The notes under the pieces are model-generated. The model had not been told where the DNA came from. It saw only the letters and a program-made list of their open reading frames with translations, and ran no database searches. A DNA stretch of 64,000 nt, taken from assembly GCA_963714325.1 (NCBI GenBank), contig CAVQOB010000014.1, forward strand, positions 62,001-126,000. The letters run 5' to 3'. This document shows positions 55,931 through 63,926 of this stretch, in pieces. Each line of letters opens with the position of its first letter. The first letter of the stretch is position 1. This DNA is from CAVQOB01 sp963714325 (GTDB lineage Bacteria > Pseudomonadota > Alphaproteobacteria > Rhizobiales > Hyphomicrobiaceae). Both the position numbers and the translations under genes were made by a program.

Positions 55931-56365
55931 ATGAAAATAATAACTTCTGAAGAGAGTAGGATCTGGTTTGATGGAAGTGATGTCAGCAACTTCGGGGTGG
56001 CCCCCTACAAGTTCGAAATTCCAACTGATGCAGGCGCCAGAGTTCGACTAGCCACCAGCATGATGTCGCATTTTATCAATGAAACAGAAATTTTGATTTT
56101 GTTCACGGAATGGTCCGTCTGGCGGAGTGGTGAACGGATGCACATCTTCGATCGTTTTCGAGCATCGTATGGCGAAAATCGACGACTGATTGATGCTCCT
56201 GGCCATTTGTGTAGATCGAGCGACATGGAAGCAGCCACTTCCCTTTGCGTCATTGGCGTTCTGTTCTTGTGGGACTTTCACGTCATATCTGGTGATTCAA
56301 ATCGAAAAGTATTCTTCTCTCACGATGAATATGGTGTTGCAGCCGGAATTCCGAACGCAGCATAA
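55931..56365 (+). CDS. Probable immunity protein for the toxin domain upstream
   Basis: 144 residues from ATG 55931, 8 bases after the chimera stop. No known motif is recognised. It begins MKIITSEESRIWFDGSDVSN, has a mixed alpha/beta look and one hydrophobic stretch near residues 115-130 (SLCVIGVLFLWDFHV). Its size, tight spacing, same strand and low GC are those of an immunity gene directly behind a polymorphic toxin. The role is inferred from position only. Confidence 0.6.
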   Translation: MKIITSEESRIWFDGSDVSNFGVAPYKFEIPTDAGARVRLATSMMSHFINETEILILFTEWSVWRSGERMHIFDRFRASYGENRRLIDAPGHLCRSSDMEAATSLCVIGVLFLWDFHVISGDSNRKVFFSHDEYGVAAGIPNAA

Positions 56366-56398
56366 TTGGATGGCTCTGTTCGCCAATGAAGTTGCTGG

Positions 56399-56750
56399 CT
56401 ATCCGATGGCGGCCGTCAATGCGTGACGTGGCGTGAACCGCTCGCCGGTTCGTTCGATCATCCGCCGCCAGCCGAGATAGTTTGCGAGATAGTTCGACGC
56501 GACGCCCTTGAACCGGACCATCCAGCCCTTGAGGCGGCTCATGGTGGCGTTGATGTTCTGGGTGTGGAAGCCTTCGTAGACATGCTCGCCGCGACTGGCA
56601 ATGATTGGAATGTGCAGAATGGCATTGGCGTGCGCGAAGGCGCCGTAGGCGTCGCGGCCATCGGAGACGAGGACGGCATCTTTCGCGACGACCGGCGTCA
56701 AATGCGCCGCAAACGTCGCCGCTGTCAGATCGGACAGGATCGCGTCGGTC
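56399..56750 (-). pseudogene. IS1595 (ISXO2-like) transposase, C-terminal remnant
   Basis: The frame reads VLVSDGRDAYGAFAHANAIL, HVYEGFHTQNINATMSRLKG and NYLANYLGWRRMIERTGERF. This is the end of an ISXO2-like DDE transposase, including the Asp of SDG and the HxxN region. The N-terminal two thirds is missing, apparently replaced by the IS3 element that starts near 56750. A frame change occurs near 56700. Confidence 0.75.
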
Positions 56751-56751
56751 G

Positions 56752-57087
56752 TTGCGCCGTAGCAAGACCGACAAGGGACGCGAGATCGACGAGGCTTTTC
56801 GACGAGAGGCGGTTCGGATTTTGACGACGAGCGGTCGAACGATCAGGCAAGTCGCGGACGATCTCGGTATCGGCATGTCGTCGCTGAGCACGTGGAAACG
56901 GAAGCTTGATCGTGCCGATTTGATGGCCGGGCCGCATGAGGACGTGACGAAGGAACTCGCTCGGCTTCGGCGCGAGAACGAATTGCTCCGTGCGGAGCGA
57001 GATCTCCTAAAAAAAGCGACCGCCTTCTTTGCCAAGGAGACAAGTCGTTGCCGTCGCGGCTTGCCGCGGAGGCAACAAGCCATGTGA
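56752..57087 (+). CDS. IS3 family transposase OrfA
   Basis: About 111 residues from TTG 56752. Helix-turn-helix: EIDEAFRREAVRILTTSGRT and IRQVADDLGIGMSSLSTWKR. Leucine-zipper: KELARLRRENELLRAERDLL. At 57009-57015 the A-run in CCTAAAAAAAGCG is a slippery site in the right frame for a -1 shift into OrfB, as IS3 elements use to make OrfAB. The start is uncertain and the left IS terminus was not found. Confidence 0.78.
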   Translation: MRRSKTDKGREIDEAFRREAVRILTTSGRTIRQVADDLGIGMSSLSTWKRKLDRADLMAGPHEDVTKELARLRRENELLRAERDLLKKATAFFAKETSRCRRGLPRRQQAM

Positions 57088-57998
57088 GTTTCGCGTTGAT
57101 CGATGCAAAGAAGGCTGAGATTTCCGTCGAGATCGGATGCGCCGCTTTGGGCGTCAGCGTCAGTGGCTATTATGCGTGGAAGTCGCGACCTGCCAGCAAC
57201 CGGCAGAACAACGACATGATCATGTTGGCGCATATCCGCGCGGAGTTCTCGACTTCGAACGAGACCTATGGCTCGCCGCGGATGCACGTCGAGTTGCAAG
57301 AAAGTGGCTTGGCGATTGGGCGACACAGGGTGGCGCGTCTGATGAGCGAAAACGGCCTGAAAGCACGACAAAAGACGCGTTTCAAGAAAACCACTGATAG
57401 CGATCACGGTGGGCCCGTTGCGACGAACGTGCTCGATCAGGACTTCACCGCGACCGCGCCCGATCAGAAATGGGGCGTCATGCGGGACGCATGCTTCCAG
57501 CATGACATCTCGTATGTCTGGACCGCCGAAGGCTGGCTCTATCTCGCGGTCGTGTTGGATCTCTTCTCACGCAGGATCGTCGGCTGGCAGCTGAGCGATC
57601 GGATGAAAAGAGGCTTGGCGATGGACGCCCTGCAGCGCGCGATCAACCTCCGTCGACCACCTGTGGGTCTGATCCATCACTCGGATCGCGGCAGCCAATA
57701 TTGCTCAGACGATTATCGTCGCATGCTGCGTGATCATGGCATCGTCGCCTCGATGAGCGGGCGCGGCAATTGCTATGACAATGCGATGGTCGAGACCGTG
57801 TTCAAGACCATCAAATCAGAGCTGATCTGGCGCACAGCCTTCGCGACACGCGACCAGGCCAGCGCCGCCATTGGCCAATACATCGAAGGCTTCTATAACC
57901 CGCGCAGGCGGCACTCGAGCCTCGGCTACGTCAGCCCGGCAACGTTCGAAGCAACGTTCCGCGCCGACCAGAAGGAAGAGCGAATGGCTCTCCACTGA
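57048..57998 (+). CDS. IS3 family transposase OrfB
   Basis: 316 residues in the -1 frame relative to OrfA. It has the HTH_21 segment (NETYGSPRMHVELQESGLAI) and the rve DDE core: DISYVWTAEGWLYLAVVLDL (first Asp), IHHSDRGSQYCSDDYRRML (second) and MVETVFKTIKSELIW (Glu). An odd insertion of about eight residues (MRDACFQH) lies just before the first catalytic Asp, where relatives read KWAGDISY. The right end of the element is probably GGGGAGGTCCA at about 58013. Otherwise full length. Confidence 0.85.
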   Translation: MPSRLAAEATSHVSFALIDAKKAEISVEIGCAALGVSVSGYYAWKSRPASNRQNNDMIMLAHIRAEFSTSNETYGSPRMHVELQESGLAIGRHRVARLMSENGLKARQKTRFKKTTDSDHGGPVATNVLDQDFTATAPDQKWGVMRDACFQHDISYVWTAEGWLYLAVVLDLFSRRIVGWQLSDRMKRGLAMDALQRAINLRRPPVGLIHHSDRGSQYCSDDYRRMLRDHGIVASMSGRGNCYDNAMVETVFKTIKSELIWRTAFATRDQASAAIGQYIEGFYNPRRRHSSLGYVSPATFEATFRADQKEERMALH

Positions 57999-58017
57999 AT
58001 CAGGGGAGGTCCACTAA

Positions 58018-58293
58018 GCTAAATTCCCCCAAAGTCGCCCGCTCACACGCGGGTGCGGATTGAAACGACAGGTTGTACCATTGCTGCAGGCAGTAGATGC
58101 GCAGCATGGTGCCAAGCGGAAACGACCGCCGCCCGCCGTGCGGTCCCATTTTCGGATAGTGCGGCTCAATCAGCGCTTCGAGAATGCCCCAAGGCACTAT
58201 GCCAGCCATCTCGGCCAGGAACACGTCGCGCTTCGTCCGCTTCTTCTTCGCAGCCCGATCCAGCGACGCAAAGCTCAGTTGGTCGGCCATCAC
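58018..58293 (-). pseudogene. IS5 family transposase, N-terminal fragment
   Basis: About 92 codons: MMADQLSFASLDRAAKKKRT, KRDVFLAEMAGIVPWGILEA, LIEPHYPKMGPHGGRRSFPL and LRIYCLQQWYNLS. This is the start of an IS5-group transposase. After that the sequence is unrelated and runs into the IS3 end at 58013. The catalytic domain is missing. Confidence 0.82.
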
Positions 58294-58368
58294 CGGGTCC
58301 TCGAATCAATGGCGTCAGTGTGCCATGTTCGGCGGGTTGTTCAGAGGTTCCCTAGGCGTGGAACACTA

Positions 58369-58639
58369 GGTTCTGTTGACATTAGGGATTGAATCGCTTC
58401 CGCGACGTGATTGCTGCGGCCGGAGCCGAGGCGGTCATGCCCTCCAACCGCGCGCGATCGCAGGCCATGCCCTACGACAAAGTCGTCTATCGCGATCGCA
58501 ATCTGGTCGAGCGGTTCTTCAACAAGATCAAGCATTTTCGGCGTATCGCCACCCGTTACGAGAAGACTGCGCTGTCGTTCGCTGCCATGCTATCTTTGGT
58601 CGGCGCCATGATTTGGCTCCGTTGAATGTCAACAGAACC
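58369..58639 (+). mobile_element. 271-bp internally deleted IS5-family (IS427-like) element
   Basis: The termini GGTTCTGTTGACATT (58369-58383) and AATGTCAACAGAACC (58625-58639) are perfect 15-bp inverted repeats. TA flanks both sides (58367-58368 and 58640-58641). Inside is only the end of an IS427-type transposase (58389-58625): MPSNRARSQAMPYDKVVYRD, RNLVERFFNKIKHFRRIATR and LVGAMIWLR. With both ends kept it could be moved in trans, like a MITE. It is inserted beside a leftover IS630 terminus. Confidence 0.82.
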
Positions 58640-58664
58640 TAGCATCAAGCCGATGGCTGCCGCT

Positions 58665-58693
58665 GCCCGAGCATTCTGCACCATTGCTCGGGC
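58665..58693 (-). terminator. 9-bp perfect hairpin after the recombinase tail
   Basis: The arms GCCCGAGCA and TGCTCGGGC enclose an 11-base loop, immediately downstream of the recombinase stop on the minus strand. There is no T-run, so termination is uncertain; it might instead be an attachment-site core or IS debris. It would lie downstream of the Ldh operon too. Confidence 0.4.
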
Positions 58694-58795
58694 TTAGCGC
58701 TCAATCTCAGCCAACGTCTTGTGTCCTGTGATCGCCATGATCTGATGTGGCGTGCAACCCGCCTCTGCGAGCAACCGGCCGCCACCCTGCTGACC
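58694..58795 (-). pseudogene. C-terminal tail of a tyrosine recombinase
   Basis: On the minus strand the frame reads GGRLLAEAGCTPHQIMAITG, HKTLAEIER and stops at 58694. This is the end of the catalytic domain with the second His, one or two residues short of the usual nucleophile Tyr. A 9-bp hairpin (GCCCGAGCA/TGCTCGGGC, 58665-58693) follows directly after the stop. It is a relic of another integrase, opposite in strand to the half integrase at 54489. Confidence 0.7.
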
Positions 58796-58809
58796 ACTCG
58801 AGTGCCGCT

Positions 58810-59910
58810 TTACACCCGAACACTGTTGACACCGAGCGCCGCCGCCACGGCGTCGAGGCGGGCCAGCACTTGCGGCGACAGTGGGACACCGTGGACCGTG
58901 CGATCGCGGCGGCGGGCGGCGCGGTCGTCGCCGGGCAGGCGGATGCGGTCGATGCCCGGCAGGCGGGCCGAGGCGCGCAGCTCCTCCAGATGACGCTGGG
59001 TTTCGCGGGTAAAGACAGCCGGCTCGATGAAGCGGGCGACATCAAGTGCGATGATGAATTGGCCGGTGTTGGTGACGGTGCGCGGGTCAGTGTTGAAGTC
59101 GACGACGTCGGCGCCCACGGCCGCGCCGTTGAGCGTGCCGGCAAGCAGACCGAGCATCAGCGCCAACCCTGCGCCCTTGTAGTCGCCAATCGGCAATAAC
59201 ACGCCGTTGGCGCTGTTGGCGGCGTCGGTCAATGGTGCGCCGGTGGTACGGTCGATCATCCAGCCTTCGGGCATAGCAAGGCCCTTCAGCGCATGGTTTT
59301 TGACCGTGCCGTAGGACACCACCGTGGTCGCCATGTCGAGGACGACGGGATCCGCATCGCCTTGCGGCAGTGCGATCGCCAGCGGGTTGGTGCCGAGCAG
59401 CAGATCGGTCCCGCCCCACGGCGCCATATGGTTGGCGCTGGCGACGGCCGAGTAAATTCCGGCCATGCCGGCGTCGAGTGGCAGCGCAGCATAGACCGAG
59501 GCGGCGCCGGCGTGGTTCGAGCCACGCACACCCACCCAAGCGACGCCGGCCTCGCGCGCCAAGTCGACGGCAGTGCGGGCGGCTTCGGCCACCACCAGAT
59601 GCCCAAGGCCGTTGTCGCCGTCGACCAGGGCCGTGGCGGCGGCGGTGCGGCGCACGGCGATGCGCGGCGTCGGATTGAGGCCGCCAGCGTGCAGGCGCTG
59701 GACATACTGTGGCAGACGGAAAACACCATGTGCGTCGGCACCAACCAGATCAGCTTCAACCATCAACGTGGCGGCCTTGGCCGCGTCGGTCGGGCGCAGA
59801 CCGGCCGCGGCATAGACGTCGGCAATGAAGCGCGTCAGTTGCGCCGCCGGAATCCTTTCGGACGCGGTTGCCGGCTCAGGCTGGCCTGGAGCCCTGTCTA
59901 CTGTGGTCAT
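58810..59910 (-). CDS. Ldh family (malate/L-lactate dehydrogenase type) oxidoreductase
   Basis: 366 residues. Family blocks are ADLVGADAHGVFRLPQYVQR, VDGDNGLGHLVVAEAARTAV, GVRGSNHAGAASVYAALPLD with the catalytic His, LLLGTNPLAIALPQGDADPV and VLLPIGDYKGAGLALMLGLL. These NAD(P)H enzymes reduce 2-oxo acids or oxidise 2-hydroxy acids, ureidoglycolate or sulfolactate. It is 2 bases from the receptor gene at 59913 on the same strand, so the imported ligand may be its substrate or be related to it. The N-terminal about 18 residues are non-conserved. Confidence 0.92.
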   Translation of the reverse strand: MTTVDRAPGQPEPATASERIPAAQLTRFIADVYAAAGLRPTDAAKAATLMVEADLVGADAHGVFRLPQYVQRLHAGGLNPTPRIAVRRTAAATALVDGDNGLGHLVVAEAARTAVDLAREAGVAWVGVRGSNHAGAASVYAALPLDAGMAGIYSAVASANHMAPWGGTDLLLGTNPLAIALPQGDADPVVLDMATTVVSYGTVKNHALKGLAMPEGWMIDRTTGAPLTDAANSANGVLLPIGDYKGAGLALMLGLLAGTLNGAAVGADVVDFNTDPRTVTNTGQFIIALDVARFIEPAVFTRETQRHLEELRASARLPGIDRIRLPGDDRAARRRDRTVHGVPLSPQVLARLDAVAAALGVNSVRV

Positions 59911-59912
59911 GT

Positions 59913-60920
59913 CTACTCAACCGTGATGCGGGCGCCACGGATGATCTCGCCCATACGGACGAAATCCTTGGCCAGCGCGTCGGTAAAGGCCTTTGACGAG
60001 TTGCCGACGATCTCATACCCAAGGTCACCGAGCTTCTTGGCGGTAGCCGGGCTGGCCAGTGCTGCGACCGCTGCGGCGTTGAGTTTGGCGATGACCTCGG
60101 GCGGCGTGCCGGCGGGGGCGAGCAACGCGCCCGACGAATAGAAGCTGAATCCCGGCACGGTCTCGCCGATGGTCGGATGTTCGGCGAACATGGCGAGCCG
60201 CTTGGTCGTGCCCTGGCCGAGTAACTTGAGCTTGCCGGCTTTGATGAATTCGTTGGGCGTCGGCAGGCCGATGAAGCCGACGTTCACGTGGCCGCTGACG
60301 ATGTCGTTCAATCCCTGCGCCGCGCCCTTGTAGGGCACATGACGGAGCTTGACGCCGGTCGCCTGCATGAAAATTTCCATGGCGACATGTTGCGGGCTGC
60401 CGACGCCGCCGGAGGCGAAGGTCAAACTTTCCGGCTCTTTTTTGGCTTTGTCGAGCAGTTCAGCGACCGTGCTGACACCCGCCGAGGGATGCGCGACCAA
60501 CGCCCAGTTGACGAGCACCAGCTGGCTGATCGGAATGAAATCCTTGAGCGAATCGTAGCCGGGGCTTGCGTGCATGTTCGGCAGCATGGTCATCACGCTG
60601 TCGTTGACCCCGAGGATAGTGTACCCGTCCGGCTTCGCCTTAGCACCGGCGCGCATACCGATCAGACCGGCGGCACCCGGCTGGTTCTCGACGACGATCG
60701 CCTGCCCGAGGATTTCCGCCATCCGCTCGGCGACGAAGCGCACGACGACATCGACAGCGCTGCCAGCACCAAGCGGGATCATGAACTTGATCTGGCGATC
60801 CGGGTAGCCTTGAGCGGCAGGCATGGGCGCTGGCGTTTGTGCCGCAACCGGCAAGGTGAGTGCCACCACGATAAGAACAGCGGCGAAGTTCGAACCAAGT
60901 GCACCCAGACGCTTTGGCAT
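59913..60920 (-). CDS. TctC/Bug-type solute receptor
   Basis: 335 residues from ATG 60920. Signal peptide MPKRLGALGSNFAAVLIVVA cleaved near VAAQTP. Bug blocks: RQIKFMIPLGAGSAVDVVVR, IVVENQPGAAGLIGMRAG, TFASGGVGSPQHVAMEIFM and HVPYKGAAQGLNDIVSGHVN. Similar in kind to the receptor just upstream at 61063 but clearly diverged. Together with Ldh it forms a small hydroxy-acid uptake and use unit. Confidence 0.94.
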   Translation of the reverse strand: MPKRLGALGSNFAAVLIVVALTLPVAAQTPAPMPAAQGYPDRQIKFMIPLGAGSAVDVVVRFVAERMAEILGQAIVVENQPGAAGLIGMRAGAKAKPDGYTILGVNDSVMTMLPNMHASPGYDSLKDFIPISQLVLVNWALVAHPSAGVSTVAELLDKAKKEPESLTFASGGVGSPQHVAMEIFMQATGVKLRHVPYKGAAQGLNDIVSGHVNVGFIGLPTPNEFIKAGKLKLLGQGTTKRLAMFAEHPTIGETVPGFSFYSSGALLAPAGTPPEVIAKLNAAAVAALASPATAKKLGDLGYEIVGNSSKAFTDALAKDFVRMGEIIRGARITVE

Positions 60921-61062
60921 GTATTCTGACCCTCGACGGCGGTTCAATGCTTGAAATCAATTCCGCTCAGGCGGCAGGACTACCACAGCCACAACAGCAC
61001 CGTCGAGGACACTGACTTGGCCTCGTCGCCATGGGTCTGCCGCGGGCGGCATTGGCGCTGCT

Positions 61063-62049
61063 CTAAAGTGCGATGTTCGCCGTTTTTACGACCTCTTTCC
61101 AGCGGGCATCGTCGTCGCGGATCGCCTTTGCCACCTCGTCGGGATTCTTGTGCCAAAGGCCGAGGCCGACTTGACGCATGCGTGGCGCCATGGCCGGATC
61201 GGCCAGCGCTTTGCTCAACTCGCCGCGCAGTTTGGCGATGATCGGATCAGGCGTGCCCTTGAGTGCGAAGAGGGCGATCCAGGACGAGTAGTCGTAGCCA
61301 TTGACGCCCTGCTCGTTGAGCGTCGGAACGTCGGGATAGTCAGGGTGCCGTTCCGGGCCGCAGAAGGCTAGCAACCGCACCTTCCCATCGCCCTGCAAGA
61401 AGGGTAGCGCTAACGACAGCGCAATGAACATCGCCTGGACGTGGCCGCCGGCGAGGTCGTTTGCGGCCGCACTCGCGCCACGATAGGCGACCTGGGTCAT
61501 CTTCGCGCCGCTCATCGCCATGAACATTTCGGTGGCGAGATGCTGCGGGCTCCCGGCGCCGCCGGAGGCGTAGTTGACCCTGCCTTCGTTGGCCGCGAGA
61601 TACGCCTTGAATTCGGCGTAGGTTTTGACCGGCACGTCTTTATGGACGGCGAGAAAAGTCGGGATCGTTGCGATACCGCCGATCGGGATGAAATCGGCGA
61701 GCGGATCGAACGCCAACTTCTTCTTGAGAATGTTCGGCATGATCGTCAGAATCGAATTGTTCAGTGCGGCCAGCGTGTAGCCGTCAGCCGTCGCCTTCGC
61801 CGCGCGCTCGGCACCGACGAGCCCGGCGGCGCCCGTGACATTCTCGATCGTAATGTTCTGGCCGAGCGCTGGCCCCAGTTTTTCGGTGGCAAAGCGTACA
61901 GCAACGTCTGACGCGCTGCCGGCTTGCAACGGCAGGATGCCGAGGATGGGTCGCGAGGGATAGGCGTCTTGCGCGTGTGCGGAATTTGCCCCCGCGAGAG
62001 CGAGTGCTGCGCCGCCCATGGTCAAGGTTCTGCGTGTGATTTGTGGCAT
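61063..62049 (-). CDS. TctC/Bug-type solute receptor, possible Tat signal
   Basis: 328 residues from ATG 62049, with GGAG 8 bases upstream. The start MPQITRRTLTMGGAALALAG has a twin-arginine motif and cleaves after AHA. Bug blocks: RPILGILPLQAGSASDVAVR, ITIENVTGAAGLVGAERA, NYASGGAGSPQHLATEMFMA and QVAYRGASAAANDLAGGHVQ. The first lobe loop has the unusual LQAGSASD where most members read PPGGxxD, also true of the gene at 59913 (LGAGSAVD), so the two probably share a ligand class. Confidence 0.93.
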   Translation of the reverse strand: MPQITRRTLTMGGAALALAGANSAHAQDAYPSRPILGILPLQAGSASDVAVRFATEKLGPALGQNITIENVTGAAGLVGAERAAKATADGYTLAALNNSILTIMPNILKKKLAFDPLADFIPIGGIATIPTFLAVHKDVPVKTYAEFKAYLAANEGRVNYASGGAGSPQHLATEMFMAMSGAKMTQVAYRGASAAANDLAGGHVQAMFIALSLALPFLQGDGKVRLLAFCGPERHPDYPDVPTLNEQGVNGYDYSSWIALFALKGTPDPIIAKLRGELSKALADPAMAPRMRQVGLGLWHKNPDEVAKAIRDDDARWKEVVKTANIAL

Positions 62050-62124
62050 CGGGTTCTCCAGAGGCGTCGATGTCGGTCGTAGCGGAATGCAGCGGGCCGA
62101 ATACACAACCCGCTGCATACGTCG

Positions 62125-62838
62125 TCAAGGCATCACAGTGTAAAGCCGCTCATCGAACAGGCTGCCGCTCATCGACGACAGATTGGTACGGAATGTCTTG
62201 GTCGCGGTCGTCATGGTGTTGGCTTCGTGTGCCGTCTGGTTCGTCCAGCTCTCAACCAGTGTCATGTGATTTGGCCGGTTCGCCTGTGTCAGCGCGTCGA
62301 ACCGCAGATTGCCCGTCGTTCCACGACTGACATCGGCGAGCGTCTTCACAGAGGCAACGCCTTCGTCCTTTTTCGGTGGGATGATGTCGACGTGCGTGAC
62401 CGTAAAAACGGCGCTCTTGGTGGCTTTCGCGGTTGGACCGGTGGAGAGCGCATAGTGCGGACGTTCGTCATAGGCAGTGATCAACAATGGTGCGATTGTT
62501 TCGCGGAATGCCTTGCCGGCCGGCGAGGCGGCGTTGTCGGTGCGCGCCTTGGCTGATGCCCAATGTTCGACGATGGCGAAGTGATGTTTGTAACCGATAC
62601 GCTCGAATGCATCGAACTGGACTACACCTGCCGCTTTCGCCGATGTATCGCGATAGGCCTTGAGGGCTTTGCGCGCATCAGCCGCTTTGGTCGGCGCAAT
62701 TTCAATGTAGCTTATGGCGTAGGGTGTCGCCGGTTCTGGTGCGGCGGCGGCTGGTGGTGTTTGTGCGATGGCGGGTGTTGCGATTGTGAGCGCAAGCAAC
62801 GCACCTGCTGTCCTTGAGAGTGATCGGCGCTTAAGCAT
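62125..62838 (-). CDS. Secreted tandem antibiotic biosynthesis monooxygenase (ABM)-like protein
   Basis: 237 residues from ATG 62838. Signal peptide MLKRRSLSRTAGALLALTIA, cleaved after AIA. Two dimeric alpha/beta-barrel repeats follow. The first reads AISYIEIAPTKAADARKALK with FERIGYKHHFAIVEHWAS; the second reads FTVTHVDIIPPKKDEGVASV with NRPNHMTLVESWTNQTAHEA. ABM domains bind or oxidise small aromatics; the secreted tandem form has no known activity. It is co-directional with the receptor genes. Confidence 0.85.
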   Translation of the reverse strand: MLKRRSLSRTAGALLALTIATPAIAQTPPAAAAPEPATPYAISYIEIAPTKAADARKALKAYRDTSAKAAGVVQFDAFERIGYKHHFAIVEHWASAKARTDNAASPAGKAFRETIAPLLITAYDERPHYALSTGPTAKATKSAVFTVTHVDIIPPKKDEGVASVKTLADVSRGTTGNLRFDALTQANRPNHMTLVESWTNQTAHEANTMTTATKTFRTNLSSMSGSLFDERLYTVMP

Positions 62839-62881
62839 GCAGGCATCCTCCGAGTTGTCAGTGATATTACTAGGCTGGCAT

Positions 62882-63808
62882 CTAGGCCAAGCGCCCGACC
62901 TGCTCTTCGAGCAAAGCCCAACCTCGTGTGCCGATCCGTTCTCGCCAACGCGCGTAGACAGGGGCGAGGCGATGTCGGAAGGGCGCTTGATCCAGTGTAT
63001 TGAAGACGAGGCCGCGTTCCTCAAACTGAGCTTGTACGCGAGCATTGAATGCGGCCTGATCCATCCGTTGCAGGCGAACGATGCGGGTGACGTGCTGCTC
63101 GATGATGCTTCGAACGTCCTCGGGGAGGCCGGACCAGACCGCATGATTGGCCATCAAGTTGAACCCGGACCACATATGGTTTGACAGGGCGACATAGCGT
63201 TGTGCGCGGTCGAGGCGGAAGACTTCCATAACCGCGAGCGCGTTTTCCTGACCATCAACGCGACCGCTTTCGAGAGCATCGACGATACCATTGACGTTGA
63301 TGGCGATGGGTTTGGCGCCGAGCGTCTCGAAGCACTCGATAAAAGCCCGTCCATCAGGCACGCGGATTTTCACGCCTTCCAGATCTGGCGGTGCAAAGAC
63401 AGGGCGTGTCTTCGTGCCGATCTGGCGCATGCCATTGTCGAAGGTCATGACGCCGAAGCCGTGCAAGCCGTGCGCGCGCAGTTCGTCTTTGAGCAACACG
63501 CCGAGCGGACCATCGGACACTGCGAGCGCGTGTGCCGCATTGCGATAGGCGAATGGAACCGACTGGAAATCAGCCAGCGGAATGAGCGGCGCCAGCAAAC
63601 CTCCCATCAGCGTGAAGAAGGCGATCTCGCCGCCGCGCAACATCTCCAATGCAGCAGGATCTGATCCGGCGATGCTATCGTTCTGCGGATGCACGCTGGT
63701 TTTGATCAGGCCGTTGGTGTCGCGCTCAACGGCCCGCCATAGCTCCGCCAACCGCTTGTGCAGCGGACTGACTTCGGCTTGATTGTGGAATTGGCGCAAC
63801 GTGAACAT
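62882..63808 (-). CDS. TRAP transporter DctP-type receptor lacking a signal peptide
   Basis: 308 residues from ATG 63808, with GGAGAG upstream. DctP blocks: RQFHNQAEVSPLHKRLAELW, FQSVPFAYRNAAHALAV, GMRQIGTKTRPVFAPPDLEG followed by KIRVPDGRAFIECF, and VDGQENALAVMEVF. The protein starts directly with the first strand, and no hydrophobic leader can be found in the codons upstream to 63868. A periplasmic receptor should have one, so either the start was lost or the protein is cytoplasmic. No DctQ or DctM is in reach within the window. Confidence 0.88.
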   Translation of the reverse strand: MFTLRQFHNQAEVSPLHKRLAELWRAVERDTNGLIKTSVHPQNDSIAGSDPAALEMLRGGEIAFFTLMGGLLAPLIPLADFQSVPFAYRNAAHALAVSDGPLGVLLKDELRAHGLHGFGVMTFDNGMRQIGTKTRPVFAPPDLEGVKIRVPDGRAFIECFETLGAKPIAINVNGIVDALESGRVDGQENALAVMEVFRLDRAQRYVALSNHMWSGFNLMANHAVWSGLPEDVRSIIEQHVTRIVRLQRMDQAAFNARVQAQFEERGLVFNTLDQAPFRHRLAPVYARWRERIGTRGWALLEEQVGRLA

Positions 63809-63902
63809 GGGTCGCTCTCCGCCGCCGCATGCGATCTTGTTTGAGCATTTACCCTTGCCCGATTGCAAAGCTTATCATGCACACTATCGCCGCGCACGAT
63901 AG

Positions 63903-63926
63903 CGCCGACACTGGTCGGCGTTTTTT
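63903..63926 (+). terminator. Rho-independent terminator-like hairpin
   Basis: CGCCGAC, loop ACTG, GTCGGCG, then TTTTTT at 63921-63926. This is a perfect 7-bp stem with a T-run, active for plus-strand transcription. No plus-strand gene ends here in the window, so it may block readthrough towards the region beyond the edge. Confidence 0.55.

Noticed and set aside
56283..57503. A 406-codon minus-strand frame across the IS1595/IS3 region
   Set aside because: It is antisense to the IS3 genes for most of its length and leaves the true IS1595 frame; no consistent protein results.
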